DNA of 64,000 nt from Gaeumannomyces sp. JS-464 (taxonomy: Eukaryota > Ascomycota > Sordariomycetes > Magnaporthales > Magnaporthaceae), in assembly GCA_002197995.1 (NCBI GenBank), contig NGZR01000007.1, positions 1,136,399 to 1,200,398 on the forward strand, written 5' to 3'. Every line of letters begins with the position of its first letter. Positions within the stretch are counted from its first letter, which is position 1. Shown one piece after another: positions 9,698 through 21,685 of the stretch. The position numbers and the translations under genes were made by a program. The notes under the pieces were generated by a model. The model searched no databases, was not told where the DNA came from, and saw only the letters and a list, made by a program, of their open reading frames with translations.

Positions 9698-11583
9698 GAT
9701 TGCGGTCGCGCGAGTGGTGTTGCGACGGATGGCAGACGCGACCGGCGACGAGGCGGGAAGCTGGTACAGGTATGAGAACCAGAAGTTGCCTTTGATTTTC
9801 AGGCCTGGCAAAATCGGCTTCCAGAACTCGCACTTTCGCGTCACGTCACGCGTTGCTGCGGCAGTGGTATCAATTTCGCATGGTCTGTGCGTTTTAATCG
9901 GGCCGCTGGTGGGGCTTGAATCTGCACTTTGGATCCCCCGCGGCTCTAATTGCCTGAGGCAGAAACTAGAATCTTTCGTCACTGCGCATGCAGATGCTGC
10001 AAGCCTTTGAAGCGCCTGGCGAACTGTGGAAGATACCTAAATTATGGTGCCTCGGCAACATACACGCCGGGACAATCCTTTCATTCCCTGTTTTTCTTCG
10101 TGCTGTTCCATCTTTTCAGTCTCTACTACCGTTCTCCCGAGAATCATATCTTGCAAACAAACCCCGCGCGTAGGCACCTAGGTATTTATTTCACTGCAGC
10201 GGCGCAGGCAGGAACCGAGACCAAGGTATACAAGAGAACAACGACCAACGGCTCCCGCATGGAAGAGGCCGTCATTGTGAGCACGGCGGGCGGAAGCGGC
10301 CAAATATAGCCACGGGGGAACCAGGAACGGATAATGCCGCAAATATGGATTGATCAGCAAACACAACTCCAGGTCATGACGGAGCAATAGGGCGTATTGA
10401 ACTCACCCTTGGCCTGCCTCTTGGCGAGGTCTGCGTGCCTGAGTGGCCCACTGGCCGCAGATGGCCGAGGCCGCCCGAATCTGACAACAGTCGGCGCATC
10501 GGCGCATCTGTCTACCGCCAGGGTCCGTCTCGTCGTTTCCGCAGGGCCATGCGTGCTATGAATAATACATGTGCCAGACCGAAACTTGGGCAGATGGCGG
10601 CCTTGGGCCTGGAATTAATAATCATCCAGGTCTGCGTGAGCGTACCTTTGCAGGCTGTCCAGCCAAGCCCCACCACGCAGCGCACGCGAGTCGGCGTTGC
10701 CAGAGCGGGATAACTTTGCGCATTTAAACCCATTTTCCCCTTCCCTCCATGACTTTTTCTCGTCTGGCCCGAGGGGATGCTATCCAGGAAGAGCCGATCG
10801 AACTATTCCGCCCGTCCATACCCATAGCCTTTCTTCCGCTGGGAGTGTCGGGTATCCTGTCTGGATTCGTTTGGATTCGTCCAGTCGCGAGACGCAAGAA
10901 TTGCGTTTGTGTGATGACGGAATCGAGTCTAAAGCAACAACCAACAGCAACCGAGGCCCCTGATTCGATAACAGCTGCGCGCCGCCCGTGATCCGACAAG
11001 CAAAACGTGGGCGCAAAACGTGCGCGGAGCGTGGGAGAAAGCGTGGGGTTTACAGCCTGTCCGTGGCTTTATTGTGAATTATCCCGCTTGTCACCTCCCC
11101 GATCCGGAAATCGTGCTGCTGGCGGGGTGAGCGAACCAGACTGGCGGCTGACTGTACTATATAGCTCGACTTGTCGAACAAAGCCGCCCTGGAATTGGGA
11201 TCCAGGCGAGAAACCGCGCAGGCTTGGTCTCGGAATCTTCGGGTTTTTGAGGGTAGATCGCTTTCTCGGCGTCAAGCCTTTATTGTTGTTGGCTTCCATC
11301 TGAAGCGCCGCAGTCGGGTCTCCCGAGCGCTGAGGGCAGGGACCATCAGATTCGCTCATTGGCCTATCCCGCCCGTCCTTGCGCACACATCCAGTTCGAG
11401 GCGCCTTCGTAGTTGGCTGGCACCGGCACCTGTCCCAACCAGGAAAGGCCGAGCAGCGACCCGCAAAGCTCCGAGAGGCTCCAAGAGGCTTCTCTTGCTG
11501 CCCCGCGTTACACAACGACGAATAGCTGCCAGCCCTGCTAGCCTCCCGCACAAGCCAAAGTCGTCGATTGGGTTATCCCAACC
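9698..11583. promoter_or_regulatory. Divergent intergenic region between SPT16 and glutamate-cysteine ligase
   Basis: About 1.9 kb separate the two start codons. No open frame here resembles a protein. The stretch should hold both promoters and the 5' leaders. I could not identify a specific binding site with confidence, such as the AP-1-like sites often found upstream of glutathione synthesis genes. Confidence 0.35.
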
Positions 11584-14126
11584 ATGGGTCTCCTGTAAGT
11601 CGTACACTCTGCCTTTAAGTAAAGCACAAAAAGATACCCTCAGGGACAACTTCTACTACCTTGTTCGCCATAATGACTTACAACGATCGCATTTAAAAAG
11701 CGCCCTCGGGACGGCCCTGGACTGGCCAGAGGCCAAGAAGCACGCCCATCAAGTGCGCGAATGGGGTATCAAGGAGCTTTTCGCCGCTACACACCGGCCC
11801 TTTTCCAGGTTGCAAATAGTCACACTAACTACTCGATTGTAGCAACTCCTGGAAATATGGAACAAGGCAAAGCAGAAGGAGAAAGACGCCTTGCTCTGGG
11901 GAGACGAGGTTCGCCAGCCCCTGGGTCGTTTCCCTTTTCCCTTGTCCAGAAGCTGACCTCTGATTTAGGTCGAATACCTCGTCGTGGTTTACTCCAAGGA
12001 CGAACCGGGTGTCAAGCTGTCTCTGAGGCAGGCCGACATCCTAGAAGCCCTGGCTGCCGATTCCAACCTGGCAGCCCAGGGTGGATGCGTTCCCGCGCTT
12101 CAGGAGACAACTTGCGCCAAGTAAGTCGGTCTCATGAGCGACTTATGCTAGGCAAAATTGCTGCGCTGTCGTCGACATTAGCTGACACTCACACTTGCGC
12201 AAAGTGGTCAACCGTTGCCTGTCTTCCATCCCGAGTTTGGCCGCTTTATGCTCGAGGCCACGCCCGGGAAGCCGTGGGGTATTGGCTTCAAGGAGCTGCT
12301 GAACGTCGAGCCCGACATGAGGCGCAGGTAAGCAACAGCCTTTGAGTGCCTGCCTCTAGTTGAACCCAGCTACTCACTCGCAGCCACACTGCTGGTGCAG
12401 GCGTGTTCTTGCCAAGGAGCATATGCGCCCCGACGAATACCCCATCACATTGACTACCTTCCCGCTGCTTGGCAGCCCGGGAGGTTTTCTCGACCCCTAC
12501 TACCCGCCCTCTGGCCCCAAGCTGCGATCGCAGTTCGTGCCCGATGAGATAGCGAACCCACATATCCGCTTTCCCACATTGGCGGCCAATATCAGGTCGC
12601 GTCGCGGCCGCAAGGTGCAGGTTAACGTGCCCGTTTTCCGCGACGAGAAGACGCCCTGGCCCTGGAAGGACCCGACCGTCAACCGCGACCTGCACAACTG
12701 GCCCGAGGACGAGGATGTACGCTCGGGCGGCGCCGCCCCGGACAACTTCATCCACATGGACGCCATGGCCTTCGGCATGGGCAGCTGCTGCCTCCAGATA
12801 ACCTTCCAGGCTAAAAACATCACCGAGGGCCGGACCATGTACGACCAGCTCAGCCCGCTGTGCCCTATCCTGTTGGCTTTGACCGCAGCCACCCCGATCT
12901 ACAAAGGCTTCCTTGCCGACACGGATGTGAGGTGGAACCAGATCAGCCGTGCCGTCGATGACCGGACTAAGGAGGAGATGGGCGAAGAGGTATGCCCTGT
13001 TTCATTATCACCCGAATCAGTATCATTTCAGCTGACAATTTCCTCTTACCCGCTGCTGGCAGCCCCTGAAGAACGACAGGTGGAGGATACCAAAGTCGCG
13101 GTACGCGTCCAACTCGACATACATCTCGACGGACCCGCGGATGCGGCCCGAGTACATGGACCCCGACCTGGTAGTGGATGAGGATATCAAGGCGCAGCTC
13201 ATGGCGGGCGGTATGGACGACCGGCTAGCGACGCACTTTGCGCACCTCTTCATCCGGGACCCGATCGTCATCTTCGCCGAGGACCTGCTCGAGCTGGACT
13301 TGAGCAAGACGGACCATTTCGAGAACATCCAGTCGACCAACTGGCAGCACATGCGCTTCAAGCCCCCGCCCGCCGACAACAACATCGGCTGGCGCGTCGA
13401 GTTCCGCCCCATGGAGATCCAGATAACCGACTTCGAGAACGCGGCCTTTGCCGTCTTCATCGTGCTCGTCACCCGCGCCGTGCTCTCCTTCAACCTCAAC
13501 TTCTACATCCCCATCGCCCGCGTCGACGAGAACATGGAGACGGCCCATGCCCGGGATGCCGTCCTGGAGCGCAAGTTCTACTTCCGCAAGGACCCCTTCC
13601 CAACCCGGGCCCCGGCCCCGCCCCGCGGCAGCACCGCCGCCTCCTCGGGCACTGCGACGCCGCAGCACCCCTTCAGCCGCTCGCCGACGCCGACGGGCCC
13701 GGTCGAGGACGAGTACCGGCTGATGACCATCAACGAGATCATCAACGGCACGGCGTCGTCCCACGACGACGACGAGTCCCCTCCGTTCCCGGGCTTGATC
13801 CCCATCGTCGAGAGCTACCTGGACTCGGTCAACGTCGACGTCGACACGCGCTGCCGCCTGGCCACGTACCTGGATCTGATCCGGCGCCGCGCCTCGGGCG
13901 AGCTCGCCACTACGGCCCACTGGATCCGCGACTTCGTGGCCGCCCACCCAAAGTACGCCCGCGACAGCGTCGTGCCGCCCGAGATCGCACACGGCCTCGT
14001 GGCCGCCGTGGTCGAGGTTGGCGAGCGCGAGTGCGCCGGCCGCGGCTTCGCTGGCCTCGCCGATGGGTGGCGCCGGGTCTCGACAAGCTGCTCGGCGCCG
14101 TCCGGTGCGGCCCCGAGCGTCGCTAA
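11584..14126 (+). CDS. gcs1: Glutamate-cysteine ligase (gamma-glutamylcysteine synthetase), seven exons
   Basis: It catalyses the first, rate-limiting ATP-dependent step of glutathione synthesis in the cytosol. Exons: 11584-11594, 11701-11773, 11843-11908, 11969-12120, 12205-12327, 12401-12989 and 13063-14126. The start MGLLALGTALDWPEAKKHA matches family N-termini. Visible family blocks are LLWGDEVEYLVVVY, FMLEATPGKPWGIGFKELL, RVLAKEHMRPDEYPITLTTF, FIHMDAMAFGMGSCCLQITF, VRWNQISRAVDDRT and GWRVEFRPMEIQITDFENAA. Two oddities: the second intron (11774-11842) begins with GA instead of GT, although its branch site and acceptor look normal; and the last exon slips frame in the G-runs at 14065-14077, after FAGLADG. 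The expected end (LDKLLGAVRCGPERR, stop at 14124) lies in the next frame. Only the last about 20 residues are affected. Length would be roughly 690 residues, as usual for fungi. Confidence 0.96.
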
Positions 14127-17100
14127 TTGCCATTCCTTTACCATCGCTACTGTCCCTTCATTGCTACATCGTCACCTGGGCTCCTTGCACCGAGGAGATA
14201 CGAGAACATGATGATCCGGAGGCGTCCAGGGAGGGGTGACTTCTGCCTTTTTGGCCCGGGTCAAGCGTGTGTGGTTCGCATGCCATGGAGCAAACATACC
14301 GAACGCTCTTGAATACAATCGCCGTTGTCCTTGGTAAGCGACGGCTCTGGCCCCACCCCAGGTCCTCCCCGTCGTATAAGGACGATGTCGATGGAAAGTA
14401 GCTGCAGGCTGGACAAGGCATTCCCAGAACCACCACGCGGAATCGGCCGGCGTTTGTGCTATCTAGTGCCAAACTAGCCTGATAGGAGTATCGATACGGG
14501 GGATACGTAGCCCCATGAGATCACTTGCTATAGACATCTGGAGATGCGCTTCACGTGGTATTTTACTATCCGCATATACTTTAGATACGGGGAGATGAAA
14601 GGGGTAACCTGAAGAGATTCTCTGGGGAAATCATGTGCTCATACTGCTCTCCTATCAGGGTGTAAAAACCCCGGATACACCGGCTTGTTACCGAACTGCC
14701 GCCGGGGCGGAAAAGCCATGTCGGCTGCTCGTAGACGATCGCGGGAAGTCTGAGGAGATATTGTAGTCAGAGGGCTCAAAAACATTGTGGATTCGTAAAC
14801 TAGGTACGAACTACCTATGGAGCAACGGCCTGCCCACCTAACTAGACACAGACATTATCTAATGGCAAACACCAGATGACAACCTTTCGCAACAATTCCC
14901 GTCCTCAGCGCGGTCCCTGCTAGTCTCTACGGTCTCCACGATGTGCGCGCATACACATGTGTTTCCTTGGGTGACAATCTAGCATGCCTCCATATTTTTT
15001 GGGTATATATAGACTGTCCACAACACGTAAGAGCAACGAAGCAAGAAACAAGAAAACTGTGGGAAAGCCAAAAATTTCGGATGCCCGATGAAACATGAAA
15101 GCGATCACGACGCACAACGAGGTGAGCAAAGCTGAACCCCGACGAGACATTTCCATCCTCGAACACGCTGCAGTCGTGGCACCGGCGGCGTCGGCGTCGT
15201 GGGCTACACCGTACCCAGATCGAGGCTGGTGTTCCCTCAGGATCTGAGAAAGCCCGTTTTCGGGCCAATGGGTGATCAAGATTTTCCCTTTTCCCCTCAG
15301 CCCAAGGTTCCAAAGGACCCGGTCTTTGTCAGACCCATCTCCTCCCCCTCTCTTGTGCGCACCATGCGTCGGACCAGCATCGGACCTCATGCCAGATACA
15401 GTGAAATGTCTCAGATGGCCGTGTCTCGACTCATGCCGCCGGCCGCGGCCGGGGAGAGACATATGGAGAGGGGGAGGTTGCTCTCGATATCGCGTGTGCA
15501 CCAAAGGGAGCGGGTCTTGGGCAACCTCGTCGTCCCCCCGGGGAGGAAGCTGTAGCCAATGGACATTGCTCTGTTCGACCTGGCTGACCACTTGGCCTCA
15601 TCAGCCGCCCACCCATCCCATCCCCCGGCTCCGGAGAGAACGACACAAGCCGAAAGGAAACAAAGCGCGACAGTGTTTCCGATCTGTGCGACCTCGCGCA
15701 GGCCCTGCGGATGGAGTGGCCACGGCGGCCACCATGGGCGAGACAGATGAGGACCCGAGACAAAATGTCAGGCAGCGGAGAGTGCGACCCGAACGAAACC
15801 CGCCGTCTCTCGAAAGGCCGGGCAGAGACGCTCCTCGAGGTCGTCGCTGCCGTAGTCCGGTTTGCGTGGCCCGCGTGTCGTAAGACCTGGGTAGAGACCC
15901 GAGGCAGATAGGGGACGGGAGAGAAGACGGCGCTGATGTCGCCAAGGTTGAATCTGCAGCCCGGCTGGTGAAGAGTCCGGGCTCAGTCAAAATCACAGCT
16001 GGAGGACACCCCTGGGAAGGGGAAACAAAGGCCTTCACTGTTCGGCCCCGAAGACAAGCCAAGTGACGTCAACTCACAAAACCGCGCACGCCATGATCCA
16101 TAACACGGTCGGTATTGGGGAAAGGCGCACCCTGGCCGCCACCCTGCCCGTCCGATCGGCCGGTCCAATCTCGGGGCGTTGGGGTGCGGCGCTAGAGGCG
16201 TCGCTGTTTCCGCGTCGGGCGGTTCGGTGGCTTGATCCAAAGGCTCACTCACGAATTGGCCAGAGAATTGCAGCCCTGTCGTGTCTGTCGCCGTTTGCCT
16301 CGTCGGGCCACCTCACAAACGGAAATCGGAGGCGGGGCCACGAGAAGGCAGCAGCATATGAGGGCAGGTGCAGCCGAAGGGGAAAGGCCAGGCGGGCCCA
16401 CCCTCCAATCAACCAAGCTGCCAAACGTCGGCTCGGTCGGCTCCTGCGAGCTGGCTGTGTGCGATCGATTGGTGGGGAGGTGGGTCGCAGATAAACGACG
16501 AGGCCACCGCCCGCTGCCGGCAGCTATTGGTTCCAGAGGCAAACCTACAGCCATTCTTTTTCTTTCCCTTTTTGGCCGTGCGCCATTATTCTCGAATCCT
16601 CGCTCAGCCTGGCCCTTCACTGACGGGATACGGATCCCGGTTGGTCCATCGCAATTAAGCGATATCGGGGACATGGCAAACTTTGGGCAATATTCCCCTT
16701 TGCCCCTTGGTCGGTTCTCTTCTACTTCCTTTGCTCCCCTTGGCAAGGCCCATCCGACGTGCCACCCCCGACCTCCCTCCCTAAAACGTACGATGGCTTG
16801 TCCGGCCGTGTCTCCCTCCCTTCCACCATGCCGTGGCACTCCGTCACAAAAGTAGGAAGATCTCGAATTTCCTGGAGATCCGTCCTGCCACCCTGTCCGC
16901 TGCCGTGAACCACTCAGGCCCTCTTGCTAACCCCAAGGGGTGGTCGCACCGCGCACACCATGCCGCTCCTGTCTAGCCAGCCACCACCACAGCCAATACT
17001 GCATGCGGGCGGTGCCTCCATTGGCCGCATCTTCAGCCCCTTCTCTCTTCGTCTTCTCGTGTAGCTCGGCTATTCTTACCATTTTTCTTTTTCTCTTGCT

Positions 17101-18204
17101 CGCCACGACCTTCTCTTTCTCCCTCTCCCTTGCTTCGGCTAGCGTCGTTTCCGTCAACATCTGGGCGGTTATTATCGTACAAGGAATCGCCTTCGCCCAT
17201 TGGGGGCCACTTCCCGAGGTCGTTGGGTGTGGTCGACAGCAGATACGGAACCGGAGTCTTGGGGTCGCCTCCGCTCCGGCCCCGCCTGGTCCGCCTGCCT
17301 TCGCCTCGGCGAAACTTTTGCGCCAAAACAACTTTGACAGCACTCCCGCCATTCCCCGGCTCGGCCTCGCGGTCATTACATACATACGCTTCAGGCCCGT
17401 GTGGCAAGTGCAACTCGGGCCTAGTGGGTGGTCATGTTAGGCAAGAAAGAACCATGCATCCCGAGCGGGCGGAGGCTTGCAGTCCGCCACCAACCCACGG
17501 GCGGGATCAGTGTTGGCTCGGTACTTTTTGAAGGCCCTTGTCATTGGCTAGCCTGGTCGTGCAGGTGCGCCAAAACCCGCCTTGTCCTTGTCTTTGCCTC
17601 TTGGTGTGGCTAACCAATGCGACAAACACGCACTCGCATCTTTGCTGCCGTAAGGGGGGTACACAAATGGAAGAAAACGAATCCAGGCCAGGGGGTGTTT
17701 GCAGTGGGCAGCTCTCTGTGGTCGGCCCCGTAAGACGAGAGCAGCACATCCAGCCTTCTCCTCGTCGGAATCGGCACCCAAGCACCCACCCACTACTGAA
17801 GCACACAGACTGCGGCCTGATCAGGGCTGGGGACGGTCAGTAAAGACGGCCCAGGCTTATCTAAAAGGAGAAAATACTCCGACGTCACTAGCACCTGAGA
17901 CACTAGGCATCTGGGGATAAGAAAAAAAGGGGGAGGTCGGTGCCTCGATATACGGCTTGTGCGGTGTAAAGCGATTGGAAGCGAGGAGAAATAACCTCAG
18001 GCGGGAAAAGAATGACAAAATAAACGCCACACAAGTTACAGAATAAGGAAATAATCGACAAAGCAGCAATTCGAGCTAGGGATTTGAACGATCTAGCGGG
18101 GGAAGAGGGGTGCGTGTGAGTGCACAGCATCGACATTTGCTGCCCGCGCCGGTCTGGGCGGGAAAACACACTTCTCTCAAGCTTGGTCATGTGCGGGACG
18201 AAGC

Positions 18205-18228
18205 AAAAAAAAAAAAAAAAAAAAAAAA
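18205..18228. repeat. Mononucleotide run, A24
   Basis: Twenty-four consecutive A on the plus strand in otherwise GC-balanced non-coding DNA. It is not followed by any mobile-element feature I can see. Confidence 0.95.
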
Positions 18229-19177
18229 TGGCTGCCGGCAGACATGATGGCTCACAGTAGGACCGAGAAGAAGTAGGTCCCGAAAGCCGTGCTTCCCAGA
18301 TGGAGTATCCCGCGACGGTTCGTGCGGTGTACCGTTGGGTGTGCGTGGCGAGTCCGCTGCAAGGGAGGGAAAGGGGTCACAGTCACAGTCCGCCCCGGCT
18401 GGCAGCCTATAGATTTTGGTTGGTACTTCCTCCTTTTTTTTCCCCTTTTTTTTCTTCTTCTTCTTCCTTTTCCCATAAAGCTACGATATATATCCGTGCT
18501 CTGGGAGACTGGAAACCGCTCGTCTTTAAAGCGCGAAGGATTCGGACAGCGGAATGCCAAGCTTCGATCGGATCATGGCTCCAGACGGGTACATGCCGGC
18601 TGCTTTCCCTCGTCCCCCCTGCCGAACTTCCCGAAGAATAGAGTACAAGTGGTTAGCACATGTGTGTGTCCGTAGCGCCCAACAGGCCATGGATCCCGCA
18701 TCGTTCTCCATTGGGTGAACCGAGGCGGCTGCTAATCCGATCTGTCATGTTCCACGGCAGGGGGGAGAGGAGAAAATCTTTGCCTGCCTTGCCCTGGATG
18801 TGAAAAAAAAAAAGTATTAAGCGCCTCCCAACAAAAATAGCATGAGGCTGCGTTAAATCCGTCCCTTGTTTCTTTTCTATTTATCGCCAGAGATCCAATC
18901 CCTTCCGCCACCAGGTGGGCTCACAACTTTCACAGGGCCCGAGTTGTTAGCCCACCAAGGCATGGGCCACTAACACATAGCATTCAAAAACCGCTATCGC
19001 ACCCGACTGGCCCCGCCTTTTCCATCTTCACTACCGCCGTGGGGCCATTCACGGCCCGCTGCTGTAAAAGATGGACCCAGCTTATTTTTTTTTTTTCTTC
19101 CTCCATGATTCTCCTCGTTGTATCCTTCCTTTTCCGTGTTTGGAGAGACTGAAAGCGGTGTATTAATGAGGGGAGAA

Positions 19178-19178
<1 letters not shown>

Positions 19179-19215
<37 letters not shown>
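19179..19215. repeat. Mononucleotide run, A37
   Basis: Thirty-seven consecutive A, the longest single-base run in the window. The true length is likely uncertain because such runs are hard to sequence. Confidence 0.95.
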
Positions 19216-19217
<2 letters not shown>

Positions 19218-20591
19218 GGCCTCGTCCATGCAGCATTCGTCCCATGCGTCTACGTGCATATACACCTACCTCTTGCCACTTTCCTCATGGCTGATGGGCG
19301 TTGACCCGTGGCGTAAAAGAAATCCTGCATTCTCGAATCCGCCCCAGAAGACAGCCAAAACTCGAAAAGTACCTGGAATGCACGGCCTGGCATCTCCCTT
19401 CCCTTCCGGCCCCAATCTCCGTGCTAGTTTATTTTTATTTTTTTTTCCTTCTCAAGCTTCTTCCACACAATGGCCCACCCACACCAAATCCACTCAAGAC
19501 TTTTTTGTTTAGTTCGAAACATGTGCATCTTTTTTTTTTTTTTGGCAAGCAGAGCATAGAGCATGACTCCGTGCAGCCAGGCGGTAAAACAAAAAAACGA
19601 TACGGTGGTTATCTATAACGGTCAACCGTGAGCGGCAGGATGCAGAGGGCTGTCACACCGACTTATGTCCTGGGCCCCCTAGCACCAGACCCGCAACAAC
19701 GAGCAACAGTCACACAGCTCCCTCCCTCACGTCCATCCCTCAAAGATGCAGACACAGTAGAGTGATACAGTGGCACGATTTGGTTTCCCCGTTTATTCCG
19801 AAATATGCTACTACGTGCAACACCACGCACGAGTGGCGGCAGTGGCGTAGTGATTAACGGAAGAGGTTGCAAATAGAGGAACCACGGAACAGGAGGCGGG
19901 CGGATGGAGGGAGGGTAGTGAAACCAGGGCTTAGCATCCCGGGAACATCCCGGGCCGTGGCACTAAAAAAAGCCATACATGTATGTGCCAATCTATCTGG
20001 CTAGTAGGTTCGGTTTGACGGTGCTGAACCAACAACCAACCAGGAAGAAAAGACAGAAAAAAAGGACTGGACTACGGTAGGACCACCATGATCTCTCACA
20101 ATTGCCCATCTCCTTTCTCATCGGTCATATTCGATGGGATCTATCTACCAGATACCTAGGTAGGCATGCCGGTCAGGTTCATGCCAGGCCGACCCTAGGA
20201 CCTACCCACATACACGCACGCACGCACGCACGCGCGCGCGCAAGGGTCGGGAGCAGCCCAATGAACCACCCCTTCCGCCTTGTTTTGACCCTCTCCGCCT
20301 TCTCCTCCCCGAGTCCACACAAGCCCAGCCCAGCCCAGCCCAGTCCAGCCCAGTCCGACCCCAACCGCCAGGTGCTACCGCCACGCCACAGCTTTCTCGT
20401 GGCGGCCAGGCCCGAGCCTCTCTTCTCTGTCCTGTCTAGAGGCAAGACGCAAAGTCCCACAGCAAACCGGGCGCTCAGACAACCCGAGTTGAACCCGTCG
20501 CGACGAGACATGACACTTTTGCGCCCACAGAGAGCCGGTTATACCTGCTCCTTCCTCCTTGATAAGAAGTCCGTTAGAACTGAGTAGCACG

Positions 20592-20614
20592 AAAAAAAAA
20601 AAAAAAAAAAAAAA
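20592..20614. repeat. Mononucleotide run, A23
   Basis: Twenty-three consecutive A. About 370 nt upstream lies an ACGC/GC-alternating stretch (about 20,213-20,242) that could adopt non-B DNA structure. Confidence 0.95.
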
Positions 20615-21596
20615 GCATGTCAAGGAAAGGCACGGCAGAAAACAGAGCGAAAGACATGACACAGGCATAGACGCACACATAACATGTATCAGACGCACAG
20701 ACCAAAAAGGTACCCGTAGGATGTGAGAATAGCTTCGTGGGAGCGAACGAGGATCAAGTGTAAGCTAAGCTACTACCTGGATGAGAGGCGCGGAACGGGG
20801 GAGCACCAGATGACCAGGGCAACAGTGAGAAGAAGAAAATGAGAGAAGAAAACGTGTAAAAAGGAAAAGAAAAAAAAACACGCCGCGCAATGCTTGTCTG
20901 TGAACTAAGAGTAAACCACAGCCGTGATTTCCCCAGGGGTATATACAAGACTCTTTCATATTTCCACGCTGCACAAAGACGAAAAGAAAGAGGTCTGTCT
21001 TGGAAGAAAAAGAAAAAAGAAGAAATAAAAAAAATGAAGTAGTAGAAATGAATAGCGACAGTGACAAAGCAGCGTTCATAAAAGCGATGAGGGGTACTTC
21101 GGTAAGGGACAGAATCACAGCCGCCAGTGGCTTGCCCGCCCTCTCTCCCCGGTTCCATGAAGGGTATTAAAAATAAAAGAGACCAAAAGGGTAATAGTAC
21201 CGGAAAAGAAAAGAAGAAAAAAAGGAGATATCTTCTCGCTCTCGCTTTGGATGCTGATTCGCTTTGGTTCGGGACGTCGTAGCATGCGAGGTTTCGTCGC
21301 AAATGAATTAAGAAAGGCCGCGCTCTCGAATGCAGTGCAAGATTTGTGTTTCGTTAGGGTGAGGGGGAGATGGGAGGAGGAACGGGTGCTGCTCCTCTCC
21401 TCACAGCAAATTCATGAACCCGCAGGGGGGGGAATCATGTGCGGGAAGCAAGATGAAAAGAAAGGCCAAAGAAAAATCCAGCTCGAAACATGATTAGGTA
21501 GGGGGGGTTGCTGTAGTCGAGGTACGTTGGGTCACGGGGCAACTCGTGTGGCTCGGGAAGGTTGTCGCGGTGGATCGACCAAGAATTCGGCCGCTC

Positions 21597-21614
21597 AGAG
21601 AGAGAGAGAGAGAG
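21597..21614. repeat. Dinucleotide run, (AG)9
   Basis: Nine AG units, about 70 nt beyond the stop codon of the NsdD-type gene. It is probably in that gene's 3' untranslated region. Confidence 0.9.
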
Positions 21615-21685
21615 CTTCGTAGGCCGGGGATTTGCTGCAATAATCGTACAACGGCTGGCGACAAAGAGACGGGCCAGGGGCCGCT

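Larger units (their letters stand above)
14127..21685. other. 7.5-kb interval without a supportable gene
   Basis: Many open frames exist, but all are short, overlap on both strands and are rich in residues expected from random GC-rich DNA. None has a recognisable domain or a good splice pattern. The interval holds three long A-runs (listed separately), A/T-rich patches near 14,480-14,600, and an AG dinucleotide run at 21,597-21,614. It probably includes the long 3' flank of the NsdD gene. Confidence 0.5.
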
